64,000 nt of DNA from Rhizobium pisi (lineage in GTDB: Bacteria > Pseudomonadota > Alphaproteobacteria > Rhizobiales > Rhizobiaceae): positions 1 through 64,000 of the forward strand of contig NZ_RJJT01000017.1 in the NCBI RefSeq assembly GCF_003938655.1. Reading direction: 5' to 3'. Shown here piece after piece: positions 1 through 8,185 of this stretch. The translations under genes were made by a program, and so were the position numbers. The stretch's first letter is position 1. Each line of letters begins with the position of its first letter. The notes beneath the pieces are model-generated. The model did no database searches, was not told the DNA's origin, and saw only the letters and a program-made list of their open reading frames with translations.

Positions 1-87
1 GAGTGGCTTTGGACGTATAACCACGAACGGCCCAACATGGGCATTGGCGGCATCACACCCGCTCAGAAACTGAAAATGGCCGCGTGA
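1..87 (+). pseudogene. IS3-family transposase OrfB, C-terminal end (cut by window edge)
   Basis: The first 28 codons read as the end of a DDE integrase-type transposase: YNHERPNMGIGGITPAQKL followed by a short tail and TGA. The motif YN..RPH/N..L/IGG.TP at the extreme C-terminus is typical of IS3-family OrfB proteins. Only the tail is in the window, so whether the element is complete to the left cannot be judged. It marks this edge as IS-associated accessory DNA. Confidence 0.85.
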
Positions 88-128
88 ATTCTACCGCTGA
101 ACCCCGCTAAAACGGGGAGGACTACCGG
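88..128 (+). mobile_element. Probable right end of the IS3-family element
   Basis: The stretch straight after the transposase stop contains CCCCGCTAAAACGGGG, a short inverted repeat, then AGGACTACCGG. Such a non-coding tail of a few tens of bases with a terminal repeat is expected at the right end of an IS3-family element. The exact outer boundary is inferred, because the left end is outside the window and no target-site duplication can be matched. Confidence 0.4.
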
Positions 129-355
129 AACAGGAAGCGGTTCTGGTGTTCCTCGAATTGTTGAAACAAATGCGTGCTCGCGGATATTTGCCAAGAATAG
201 GGGTTCAGCACTCGCAAAGCTGACCTTATGGCATTCCTGCGGTTAAATTCTTCAACTATCTGCGCAACGGGATTGTAATGCTGTGCCGGGGATCTTCGAT
301 CCCTTTCAACGCGAAAACAACGTCTGCGATCTGACGAATAACCGATCGACAATCT
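129..355. other. Intergenic stretch, nothing recognised
   Basis: No convincing gene or structured RNA was seen between the IS end and the 3' end of the LysR gene. Short open frames here are antisense noise. Confidence 0.5.
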
Positions 356-1324
356 TCAACCCGCGTGATTGGGTAAGTCTTGTAGACGTGCCACGTTCCC
401 CGCAGCGAGAAAATCCTCCTTATGTAAGGATTCCGAGGCAATGCCTGCCAGTTCGCGGATGAAGAGGTCGAGAACGGTCGAGGGCTTTTCTGCGGAACGC
501 GTGGCGATGACGAATGCGGAGTGAATTCGAGTTTCGTCCGGAATAAGCGCCCGGAAACAACCTTTCTGAACCCAGTCGCGTGCATAATGGTCCGGCAAGT
601 AACCGAGATAGTGTCCGGACATCACGAACATTGCCTGTGCCTCCATATTGGAGGCGACAGCGCGAGCTCGTGCCTGCGGAAAGAATTGCAATTCACGCAT
701 GTTGGCGTATGGCCGTACAACGAAATCGAAGGCCTCGATGCGTTCTATCGTCAATTCGGCTTCCACTTGCTCAAAGAGCGGGTGCCCCTGGGCGCAGTAG
801 AGCGAATGGATTTCCTCCCGAAGTCGGGAGAGCTTCAGACCCTGATAGGGTTGCGTTTCCGGTAGAAGCGCGATGTCTAGTCCGCCATTGGCGATTTCGG
901 AAAGCAGTGCATCCGGAGAGTCGATTGCCAGTTCAATTCGCGCTTCAGGTGCCTTCTCGCTAATACGAGCGATAACTCGATGGATCGGCAGATCGCAGTC
1001 AGTGATGGTGTTGTCGATCAAGCCGAGCCTCAGTGTGCCGGTAATCCGGTTCTTGAGCGCACCAATGTCGCTCTCGAAGGCATTGAGCGCCAGAAAGAGT
1101 CCTTTCGATCGTTCAAGCACGATAGCGCCACGATCCGTCAGCTCGAAACCCGAGCGGCCGCGCCGGCACAGCTTGAAACCCAAACGATCCTCCAGAGCCT
1201 TGATGTGAAAGCTGACGGCGGATTGGCTAAGGCCGAGCGCGATCTGTGCGCCGAGAAAGCTCTTATGCTCGACGACTGCCCGAAACGCCGTCAAGGAGCG
1301 AAGGTCGGATTGAGCCAACAGCAT
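356..1324 (-). CDS. LysR-family transcriptional regulator
   Basis: A 322-residue protein with the usual LysR plan. The N-terminal winged helix-turn-helix covers about residues 5-65, with the recognition region SQSAVSFHIKALEDRLG and the following LCRRGRSGFELTDRG wing. The C-terminal part, about 95-300, fits an effector-binding periplasmic-binding-protein fold. The ATG at the high-coordinate end gives the canonical length. It is divergent from the amino-acid ABC transporter and ureohydrolase operon, and a perfect TACAT-N11-ATGTA inverted repeat of the LysR-box type lies 12 bp from its start. By family logic it represses itself and activates the divergent operon with a small-molecule inducer, probably the transported guanidino or amino compound; that inducer is inference. 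Confidence 0.92.
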   Translation of the reverse strand: MLLAQSDLRSLTAFRAVVEHKSFLGAQIALGLSQSAVSFHIKALEDRLGFKLCRRGRSGFELTDRGAIVLERSKGLFLALNAFESDIGALKNRITGTLRLGLIDNTITDCDLPIHRVIARISEKAPEARIELAIDSPDALLSEIANGGLDIALLPETQPYQGLKLSRLREEIHSLYCAQGHPLFEQVEAELTIERIEAFDFVVRPYANMRELQFFPQARARAVASNMEAQAMFVMSGHYLGYLPDHYARDWVQKGCFRALIPDETRIHSAFVIATRSAEKPSTVLDLFIRELAGIASESLHKEDFLAAGNVARLQDLPNHAG

Positions 1325-1335
1325 CCGTCTTTCCT

Positions 1336-1356
1336 TACATTAATAATTCTGATGTA
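1336..1356. promoter_or_regulatory. Candidate LysR-box operator
   Basis: Perfect inverted repeat TACAT - 11 bases - ATGTA, matching the T-N11-A pattern with dyad symmetry recognised by LysR-family proteins. It sits in the divergent region 12 bp upstream of the LysR start and about 95 bp upstream of the substrate-binding protein start. That spacing suits autorepression plus activation of the operon. Confidence 0.65.
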
Positions 1357-1451
1357 GACTTTATATCTTTCCTATTTTTCTGCGCTATTGTCCATGCTTT
1401 TCTCTTCTGCGGAGATCACTTAGCGATCCGAAAAAACAGGGGAAGGAAACT

Positions 1452-2297
1452 ATGAAAGCGATTCGGAATTCGAAGATCGTTCTGGTGGGCGCGGTGCTTG
1501 CTGTCGCCCTTGCTGCGCCTGGCGCGCGCTCCGCCGATCTGCTGGAAAAGATCAAGACTGCAAGGGTTTTCACCGTTGCCACCGAGGCACGCTTTGCGCC
1601 GTTCGAATTTGTCGAGGACGGGAAGATCGTTGGCTATTCCGCCGACATCATGGAAGAAGTCATGAAGGCAATGCCCGGCGTCGAACTGAAGCGGCTCGAT
1701 CTGCCTTGGCAAGGTATCCTGCCGGGTCTTGCGGCTAGCCGCTTCGATTATGTCGTCACTTCGGTCACGGTTACGCCGGAACGTATGAAGGCCTACCATC
1801 TTTCCGCACCGATCGCAGATGCCACGATGGCTGTCCTGAAGCGCAAGGGTGATGCCGAGATTACCAAGCCAGAAGCCATTGCCGGCAAGCCAGTCGGCTC
1901 GCAGGCAGGCTCGGCCCAGCTTGCAGCGCTTGAAAAATTCGCCGGCGAACTGAAGGCGGGCGGCAAGAGTGAGATAGCGGTTTCGACATACACCGACTTC
2001 TCAGAAGCCTATGCAGACCTCGGAGCCGGTCGTATCAGCGCCGTCGTCAACTCGTTGCCTAACCTCCTCGAAGCAGCGCGTCAGCGTCCGGACGTCTTCG
2101 AAGTCGTGCTGCCAACTTTCGGTCAAAAGACCTATTTTTCCTGGGCTGGCCGCAACGATGCCGACAGCGCCTCGCTCAACGCCCTGATCGATGCGGAGCT
2201 CGTCAAGCTCAACAAATCCGGCAAGCTTGTCGAACTGCAGAAGAAGTGGTTTGGCGCTCCAATGGAACTGCCGGAATCCCTTCCCGCCGCAGAGTAA
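1452..2297 (+). CDS. Polar amino-acid-type ABC transporter substrate-binding protein
   Basis: A 281-residue periplasmic protein of the family 3 extracellular solute-binding proteins. A Sec signal peptide with a hydrophobic stretch ends near ARS-AD at about residue 27. The mature start is typical of the family: a V..E..FAPFEF segment, then GYSADIMEEV. GGAAGGAAAC immediately precedes the ATG. It is the first gene of a five-gene operon with two permeases, an ATPase and a ureohydrolase. It should capture the substrate in the periplasm; the ureohydrolase suggests a guanidino compound or arginine derivative rather than a common amino acid. Confidence 0.9.
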   Translation: MKAIRNSKIVLVGAVLAVALAAPGARSADLLEKIKTARVFTVATEARFAPFEFVEDGKIVGYSADIMEEVMKAMPGVELKRLDLPWQGILPGLAASRFDYVVTSVTVTPERMKAYHLSAPIADATMAVLKRKGDAEITKPEAIAGKPVGSQAGSAQLAALEKFAGELKAGGKSEIAVSTYTDFSEAYADLGAGRISAVVNSLPNLLEAARQRPDVFEVVLPTFGQKTYFSWAGRNDADSASLNALIDAELVKLNKSGKLVELQKKWFGAPMELPESLPAAE

Positions 2298-2318
2298 GCC
2301 GGGCGAAGAGAACCGGTA

Positions 2319-2969
2319 ATGAACAGGGAACTTGCAGGCGTTTGGCCACCGCTTCTGGACGGCCTTGTCACCACCGTCACGGTCAGTTTTTCGGCACTTC
2401 TTCTCGGTGCGCCATTGGCCATTCTCCTTGCCGCGGCTTCCCGCGGCGGCAAGGTCGTGAGCCGCGCGGCAGGGCTTTATATCTCCTTCTGGCGAGGGAC
2501 CCCCATCCTCGTGCAACTATTGATCGTCTTCTATTTTTTGCCCTTTCTCGGACTGGTGATGGAACCCGCCGTCGCGGCAACACTGGCACTGGCATTGAAC
2601 ACCGCTGCCTTCCAGTCGGAAATCTACCGCGCCGGACTTCAAGCGATCCCGCAGGGGGAGATCGAGGCGGCTGAAATGCTTGGTCTGTCCGCCAGCCAGA
2701 CGTTTTTCAGGATCGAAGCACCGCAGGCGGTGCGTCTGATGCTGCCGGCGCTGGTCGGGGAGATGCAGGCCCTCGTCAAGAACTCTTCGCTCGTCTCCGT
2801 GATCGCCGTTACCGACATTGCCCGCCGGGCGCAGCAAGTGGCCGCGTCTACGTTCCGTCCGCTGGAAGCCTATGCCTCAGCGCTGTTGCTTTACGTGACG
2901 ATCGGAGCGGTGCTGGCATGTATCGGTCTTTTGCTCGAACGCCACTTGGCGCGGAGGGCAAAACGATAA
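2319..2969 (+). CDS. Amino-acid ABC transporter permease (HisQM/GlnP type), first subunit
   Basis: 216 residues with several strongly hydrophobic segments. It has the EAA loop that docks on the ATPase: EAAEMLGLSASQTFFRIEAP. The N-terminal LLDGLVTTVTVS is characteristic of His/Glu/Gln/Arg/opine-type inner-membrane permeases. Its stop overlaps the start of the next permease (TAATG), which implies translational coupling and a heterodimeric channel. Confidence 0.9.
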   Translation: MNRELAGVWPPLLDGLVTTVTVSFSALLLGAPLAILLAAASRGGKVVSRAAGLYISFWRGTPILVQLLIVFYFLPFLGLVMEPAVAATLALALNTAAFQSEIYRAGLQAIPQGEIEAAEMLGLSASQTFFRIEAPQAVRLMLPALVGEMQALVKNSSLVSVIAVTDIARRAQQVAASTFRPLEAYASALLLYVTIGAVLACIGLLLERHLARRAKR

Positions 2970-3616
2970 TGCCCGGTTTCGTCAACGATATTCCACTCTA
3001 TGCCGCCGGCCTCGCCACGACGGTTGCGGTTTCCCTGCTCGGCATTGGCATTTCCATTCTCGTCGGCATCGTTCTGGCACTGGCGCTGCGTAGCCGCTTC
3101 CAGTTCATCGCGCTGCCGGTTCGATTCTACGTCGAATTTGCCCGCGGCGCACCGCTCGCGCTGGTGCTTTTCCTTCTCTATTACGGCGGTCCGCAATTTG
3201 GTTTGTTGCTCAGCCCCTATGTCGCTGGCATCGTCGGTCTCGGTCTTTATGGCGCGGGCCCTTTTGCGGAAATCTTTCGTGCCGGCTTCAACGCGATCCC
3301 GACGGGTGAGCGTGAGGCGGCCGAAATGCTCGGCCTCACGCCGGGCCAAACCTTTCTCAACATCGAACTACCCCAGGCACTGCGCCTCACGCTTCCTGCC
3401 TCCGTGGGGCAGACGATCAATCTGGTGAAAGAGTCGGCGGTCCTATCTGTCATCACGCTTGGCGAACTGACGAAGGTTGCCGGCATGATCAGTTCCATCA
3501 CCTTTGCCGTCGTCACGCCCTATCTTACCATCGCCCTCCTTTACTGGGCGCTCGTCGAAATTATTTCGCGGTTCGGCTTTTATGCGGAGCGGCACTTTGC
3601 GGTGAAAGGCTCCTGA
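2969..3616 (+). CDS. Amino-acid ABC transporter permease (HisQM/GlnP type), second subunit
   Basis: 215 residues from the ATG that overlaps the upstream stop by one base; an earlier in-frame start would run into the preceding gene and lacks support. It has the same family plan as its neighbour: an N-terminal YAAGLATTVAVS segment and the EAA loop EAAEMLGLTPGQTFLNIELP. With the preceding gene it should form the membrane channel of the importer. One base separates its stop from the ATPase ATG. Confidence 0.9.
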   Translation: MPGFVNDIPLYAAGLATTVAVSLLGIGISILVGIVLALALRSRFQFIALPVRFYVEFARGAPLALVLFLLYYGGPQFGLLLSPYVAGIVGLGLYGAGPFAEIFRAGFNAIPTGEREAAEMLGLTPGQTFLNIELPQALRLTLPASVGQTINLVKESAVLSVITLGELTKVAGMISSITFAVVTPYLTIALLYWALVEIISRFGFYAERHFAVKGS

Positions 3617-3617
3617 C

Positions 3618-4400
3618 ATGACGGCAAGAACAGCTGCGATCTCGGTGCGCGGACTTCAGAAGCGGTTCGGTGCGAAGACGGTGTTGTCCGGCATCGACCT
3701 CGACATTCATACCGGCGACGTCACCTGCATCATCGGCCCCTCCGGTTCGGGCAAGAGCACGCTGTTGCGCTCGATCGCCTTTCTCGACCCTTACGACAGC
3801 GGCGACGTGCAAGTTTTTGGAAAGATGATCGGCTGGCGGGAAACGCCACTCGGGCGGGAACGGGCCGGTGCGAAAGAACTGGCGGAAACACGCCGACCGC
3901 TCGGCATGGTGTTCCAGCATTTCCACCTCTGGCCGCATATGAGCGTACTCGACAATGTCACATTGGCGCTTCGGCTGGCGCATGGCGCTGCTCGAAAGCA
4001 AGCGGAGGAAACCGGGCGTGCAATGCTGGAAAAGGTAGGGCTTGCCACCTTCGCGGACCGCCGTCCCGACAGTCTGTCCGGGGGGCAGAAGCAACGCGTG
4101 GCGATTGCCCGGGCGCTTGCCTGCAAGCCAAAGGCAATGCTGTTCGACGAACCGACGTCCGCGCTTGATCCCGAACTGGTAGGCGAGGTGCTTTCGGTCA
4201 TGAAGACGCTCGCGGCGGAGGGCATGACCATGGTCATCGTCACGCACGAGATGGGTTTCGCTGCCCATGCGGCCAACCGCGTCGTCTTCATGGATGGCGG
4301 TCGCATTGTCGAGGAAGGCTCGCCGCGAGCGCTTTTCGCCGAGCCGAAGAGCATGCGTCTTGCGCAATTTCTACAAACCTGGCGCGAACGCGCGCTTTGA
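3618..4400 (+). CDS. Amino-acid ABC transporter ATP-binding protein
   Basis: 260 residues with all nucleotide-binding motifs intact: Walker A GPSGSGKST, signature LSGGQKQRVAIARAL, Walker B AMLFDEPTSALDPE, and the switch histidine in IVTHEMGF. It most resembles GlnQ/HisP-type ATPases that energise polar amino-acid importers. There is a short insertion of about 15 residues between Walker A and the Q-loop (around IGWRETPLGRERAG), which is not unusual in this family. It is cotranscribed with the permeases upstream and the ureohydrolase downstream. Confidence 0.92.
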   Translation: MTARTAAISVRGLQKRFGAKTVLSGIDLDIHTGDVTCIIGPSGSGKSTLLRSIAFLDPYDSGDVQVFGKMIGWRETPLGRERAGAKELAETRRPLGMVFQHFHLWPHMSVLDNVTLALRLAHGAARKQAEETGRAMLEKVGLATFADRRPDSLSGGQKQRVAIARALACKPKAMLFDEPTSALDPELVGEVLSVMKTLAAEGMTMVIVTHEMGFAAHAANRVVFMDGGRIVEEGSPRALFAEPKSMRLAQFLQTWRERAL

Positions 4401-4419
4401 TACCTTGAAAGGAACGATC

Positions 4420-5394
4420 ATGGCTGCTCACGGTTACGACAATGGCCGGCTCAACCTGCCCTTCGTCGGCATTTCTACCTTTGCCAAGAGCCCTTATGTC
4501 GAGAACTGGGATCAGATCGCAGCGGATGTCGCTATCCTCGGCGCGCCCTTCGACTTCGGCACGCAGTGGCGTTCCGGCGCGCGCTTCGGACCAAGAAGCA
4601 TCCGCGAGGCGTCTACGCTGTTTGCGTTCGGCCACGCGGGAGCTTACGATCATGAAGACGACGTAACCTATCTCGAAGGGGTCAGGATCGTCGATATCGG
4701 CGATGCCGATATCATTCACACCGACACGATTTCGAGCCACGCCAATATCGAAATCGGTGTCCGCAAGATTCTTGCGGCGGGCGCGCTCCCGGTCGTGCTT
4801 GGCGGCGATCATTCCATCAACATACCCTGCATCAATGCCTTCAGTGACCAGGCGCCGATTCATCTCGTGCAGTTCGACGCGCATCTCGATTTCGTCGACG
4901 AGCGTCACGGCGTGCGCTACGGCCACGGCAGTCCCATGCGCCGTGCGTCGGAAAAGCCTTGGGTCACCGGCATGACGCAGCTCGGCATCCGCAATGTGTC
5001 ATCCACCGCCAAGGAAGGTTACGACCATGCCCGCGCTCAAGGATCGGACATTCTATCGGTGCGTCAGATCCGTAATCTCGGCGTCGAAGGCGTTCTGAAC
5101 CGAATTCCTGCAGGTGAACGCTATTACCTCTCCATCGACATCGACGGTTTCGATCCATCGATCGCGCCAGGTACAGGCACTCCAAGTCATGGAGGCTTCA
5201 TCTACTATGAGGTGTTGGAACTGATTGCCGGTCTTGCGAAGCGTGGCACCATCGTCGGCGTTGATCTGGTCGAAGTCGCGCCCGACTACGACCATACCGG
5301 CACAACCACTATTCTCGCCGCCCAACTTCTGCTCAACACCATCGGCCGTATCTTTGCGGTTAGCGGCAGAGCGGTCGTCAAGATCTCGCGGTGA
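4420..5394 (+). CDS. Ureohydrolase (agmatinase/guanidino-acid hydrolase family)
   Basis: 324 residues from the ATG preceded by GAAAGGA; an in-frame start 153 bp upstream would overlap the ATPase gene. Arginase/agmatinase-family Mn-binding motifs are intact: LGGDHS (His131), DAHLD (Asp153, His155, Asp157) and SIDIDGFDP (Asp240, Asp242). The enzyme should hydrolyse a guanidino group to urea plus an amine. The last place in an amino-acid importer operon under a LysR regulator points to an imported guanidino substrate such as agmatine, guanidinobutyrate, guanidinopropionate or a related compound. Sequence alone does not decide which. Confidence 0.88.
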   Translation: MAAHGYDNGRLNLPFVGISTFAKSPYVENWDQIAADVAILGAPFDFGTQWRSGARFGPRSIREASTLFAFGHAGAYDHEDDVTYLEGVRIVDIGDADIIHTDTISSHANIEIGVRKILAAGALPVVLGGDHSINIPCINAFSDQAPIHLVQFDAHLDFVDERHGVRYGHGSPMRRASEKPWVTGMTQLGIRNVSSTAKEGYDHARAQGSDILSVRQIRNLGVEGVLNRIPAGERYYLSIDIDGFDPSIAPGTGTPSHGGFIYYEVLELIAGLAKRGTIVGVDLVEVAPDYDHTGTTTILAAQLLLNTIGRIFAVSGRAVVKISR

Positions 5395-6098
5395 TTAGTG
5401 CTTCCGCGAAAATCCTGATTTTTCTGGGCAGATTTTGCAAGGCCTAAATTGCTCACCAATTCCCGTCGCAAATGTCAGACGCAAAAAGTCCGGCGATTGG
5501 AGGAGGCTTTTGCGACAACCCTGTAGCCATGTAACTTTTGGGTTGCGGGGGAAGTGCCCTAGCCCCCGCGCCGGCGCTTTCCCATCCCTCCCCGAGCTCG
5601 CTGGCGAAGCTGGCTCATTGGGTCAGGCGGCATATCTCCGACGACGAGTTGCGGACGTCGCAATTGCCGGATGTCGTCCCCGGGGCGTCGGCGGGCCAGC
5701 ATCAAACCGCATTCATGGTGAAATCACATCACCTCGCGAAGATACTGGAGATGTCCGGCCCCGTGCTGCGCACCGAAGGCGAAGTCCTGAAATGGGCGCG
5801 CAGAGAGAGCGCATGCGGTCGAGGTTTTCGACTACATCGAAGCCTATATACGCGACCAGCTCGACAAGGCCGGCGATCAGGACGATTTGTCCTCGAAATC
5901 CTGAATTTCACGGGTGGGAAGGGAGTGCCAGGGATGGGGCTTCGGGGCATCCCTCGTCCTGGCACGCGCCGCTTGGATAGCGGTGAAGGACAGGCAAACG
6001 GCAAACATCGGTGGCCAAGGCTCATCATCTTGCAAACAAAAGGGACCGCGCGCGGGGGCGTTGCGCCGCCTCTTGTGGCGGCGCATGTGCTTGCCCAC
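5395..6098. other. Gene-poor stretch with unidentified debris
   Basis: No intact gene is supported. On the + strand, about 5715-5814 reads MVKSHHLAKILEMSGPVL and onward, and after a one-base shift 5815-5904 reads AVEVFDYIEAYIRDQLDKAG to a TGA. This looks like the broken 3' end of a small gene of unknown family. A longer + strand frame spanning 5538-6323 runs antisense to a recognisable remnant and is not believed. Confidence 0.4.
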
Positions 6099-6540
6099 TC
6101 ACGCCTTCAACGCCGCCATCCTTTCGCCGAGGAGCCAAAGGGCTTTGTTGAGTTTGATATCCAGATCGATGCCGTTCACGGCGCGGGACTTCACACGGCG
6201 CGGCCTGCCGAGATCGTCGCGGCCCACGCCACGCAACCCGCCTTTGATGGCGTTTTCCTGAACCACGTTCCACACGGTCCAGAGATCATTGGCGCGGTCG
6301 TCGTGCCGGCGGGGAATAAGTAACTGTTGCGCCCGATCGGCGTGGTCGTCTCGCCTTCGTTGTCTCCGAAGCGCAGGACATGGGCGGCGTCTGCAAGAAT
6401 ATCGGCTTCCTCATGGTCCAGCCGCAAAGTCGACCAATCCTGCGGAGCGGCGAGGGTGCGTTCTCTGGCGGATGCCTGCACCGAAAGAACCCGGCCGCCG
6501 GATAGCCTGACGCGATATCGCACGGTTCGGCACCATAGCT
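6099..6540 (-). pseudogene. DUF932-family protein, C-terminal remnant with frameshift
   Basis: On the minus strand the last ~60 codons read QQLLIPRRHDDRANDLW, then TVWNVVQENAIKGGLRGVG, then VNGIDLDIKLNKALW to a TGA. This is the conserved C-terminal part of DUF932 (phage/plasmid-related) proteins. The region just upstream, AADILADAAHVLRFGD-like, continues in another frame, so a frameshift lies near 6330. The N-terminal two thirds are missing and the fragment abuts an AraC remnant. DUF932 proteins often sit on plasmids and integrative elements; the function is unknown. Confidence 0.65.
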
Positions 6541-6544
6541 CGGA

Positions 6545-6776
6545 AAGTTCCTTAGAAACATTGTCCGGGAGAAGAACGGCAAGCCGTCCTGAACACCGCA
6601 ATGAAGGCGCTGAGCCGAGCGAGAAGGCGATATCGCCGACGCTTCGGCCGGCGGCGAGCCACTCCACTGCTTTGAGGAGTTTCGCCTGCTAGGCGCGGAA
6701 ACTCATGCCGAAGCGCGTTTCCTCGGCCACATCGAATGGGGTACGGAGGGGGAAGACCGGCTCCGTACCGCCGATG
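6545..6776 (-). pseudogene. AraC-family regulator, C-terminal HTH remnant
   Basis: Read across frames on the minus strand: EETRFGMSFRA, an in-frame stop, QAKLLKAVEWLAAGRSVGDIA, FSLG, and after a one-base shift SAFIAVFRTACRSSPGQCF and a stop. This is the second helix-turn-helix of an AraC/XylS protein. The usual WRQQ after SFRA is damaged by the stop. Only the last ~75 codons survive, directly after the SphA-like gene. The gene is dead. Confidence 0.65.
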
Positions 6777-6777
6777 G

Positions 6778-7663
6778 TCAGAATTTTGTCGCGAAGTTCA
6801 CCCAGACGGCATCGCCCTGGGATCTGTTCTCGGCAATGACGTCGTGCTGCCACGAAGCACTCAATTGCATGCCGGGATTGAAGCTGTAGGTAAGGGACGG
6901 GCCGATTGCGAGGCCCTCGCCTCTGTGTCCGTCCGAAGCGACAGCCGGGCCTTCATCGTCTGTCAACTGCTTCAGGTAGTAGCCGGTTGCCCCGATCTTC
7001 ACCTTGCCCAGATTCCAGCCCACTGCGTAGTCGATGACGAGTTCGGTGCCGCTTGTGTAGTGGGTATCGGTATTTTCCGTGTTGAAGATGAGGCGCGACG
7101 ACAGCGAGACATCGAGGCCCTGCGGATCGAAATATTTGTAGGCGATCGTCGGCTGCACCGACCAGTGATTGAGGCCGGTGTTCGCAAAACTGTCGGCTTC
7201 GTAGCTGCCGGTCGGCATCGCCAGATCAACGCCGAACGCGAATGTCTGCATCCGATCCGGATGCCATGCCAGCCCGAGGGTGGCAGTGACATCGGCGAGA
7301 CCAAATCTATCGTCGCTTGCAAAACGCGAGTCCAGATCCAGATTTAGCAAGGGAATGATGAGCTGGCCCCAGAGCGTGGCATCGCCGATGTGAATGTCGC
7401 TGACGTAGAGAAAGCGCAGGGTTTCGGCCGTAGCCCGCACCTTGAAATCGATGGGAACTTCGTTCCCCTTGCCGTCATTCACCCGATCGGCACTGAAATG
7501 GCTGGTCTGCGACAGAAAGAAAAGACCTTCCATCGGTGGGATGGCGCCGGCATAAAATTGGGATGCACCGGGTGCATACTGGGTGTTGCCGTTTTCGGCG
7601 GCCTGCGCCTGCGCTGCCGCAAGACATGCGATCGCCGCTGCCGCGATAGATATGTTTTGTCAT
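6778..7663 (-). pseudogene. SphA/phenol-degradation-type outer-membrane protein, frameshifted at the signal peptide
   Basis: A 251-residue open frame begins at MEGLFFLSQTSHFS (7533) and ends at 6778. It has alternating beta-strand repeats and a terminal Phe (VNFATKF), as in outer-membrane beta-barrels of the MetA-pathway phenol degradation (SphA-like) family. The frame stays open upstream and encodes a clear export signal: ISIAAAAIACLAAAQAQAA, then ENGNTQYAPGASQFYAG. The natural ATG (7661-7663), preceded by GGAGGAGGAG, is one base out of frame because of an AAAA tract at 7655-7658; five A residues would restore MTKNIS. It is either a real inactivating deletion or an assembly error. An AraC remnant lies downstream. 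Confidence 0.7.
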
Positions 7664-8053
7664 GCTTCTCCTCCTCCGCAATCGATGAAGGCATCAAGAC
7701 CCGGCGACGGAATCTCGCGCTTCGTGGCTTCGGAGGGCAGCGCATACGCAAGGCCACAGCGATGCCTGCGTCCCATCGGCACAACCCCACCTGGCGATTA
7801 GACTCGCGATTTTTCGGATACGTCTAAAAGAGTTCCGCCCGCCCCGTCGAAGCAACTGCCTCCCTGCATAAGGTTGCTAGGGAACGGGGCGCTCTTCGAG
7901 TGACCATCGAACCTTCAGCCATATGATCGCGACCAACCCCGATGGCGGTGCTTGCCGATGATTTGTTGTATCAAAGGAAAATCCCGTTGATTGTGACCCG
8001 GCATTGCCGGATAGGGGATGCGGACGAAAACTTGGACCACCAGGAGGTAGTTC
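7664..8053. other. Intergenic stretch with probable IS3 left-end sequence
   Basis: No gene is supported. The last ~70 bases, from TGATTGTGACCC to the GGAGGT before the transposase fragment, have the look of the leader of an IS3-family element, including ACTTGGACCACC. Nothing is recognised in the remainder. Confidence 0.4.
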
Positions 8054-8182
8054 ATGTCTTCCTACGCAGACAGGATCCGAGCGGTTGAGTTGTATATAAA
8101 GCTTGGCAAGCGGGTTAAGGCGACTATTCGTCAGCTGGGTTATCCCACCAAAAATGCTTTATGGAAAGCGAGGGAGAGAATC
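8054..8182 (+). mobile_element. IS3-family transposase OrfA, N-terminal fragment
   Basis: The frame opens with MSSYADRIRAVELYIKLGK, then TIRQLGYPTKNAL, the N-terminal helix-turn-helix of IS3-family OrfA proteins (compare RIKAVELYIKYG...ATIRELGYPSRNSL). Its own Shine-Dalgarno GGAGGT is present. After NAL the similarity stops, and the frame continues by chance into the following acylphosphatase-like gene, giving a 133-codon fused frame. It is a truncated IS relic inserted upstream of the purine operon. Confidence 0.7.
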
Positions 8183-8185
8183 CTG

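Noticed and set aside
5402..5432. A terminator after the ureohydrolase (GAAAATC ... GATTTTTC)
   Set aside because: The arms are A/T-rich, imperfect and lack a following T-run, so it is not convincing as an intrinsic terminator.
5538..6323. A 261-codon + strand open frame
   Set aside because: It runs antisense through the DUF932 remnant, has no ribosome site and low-complexity composition; overlapping minus-strand sequence explains the region better.
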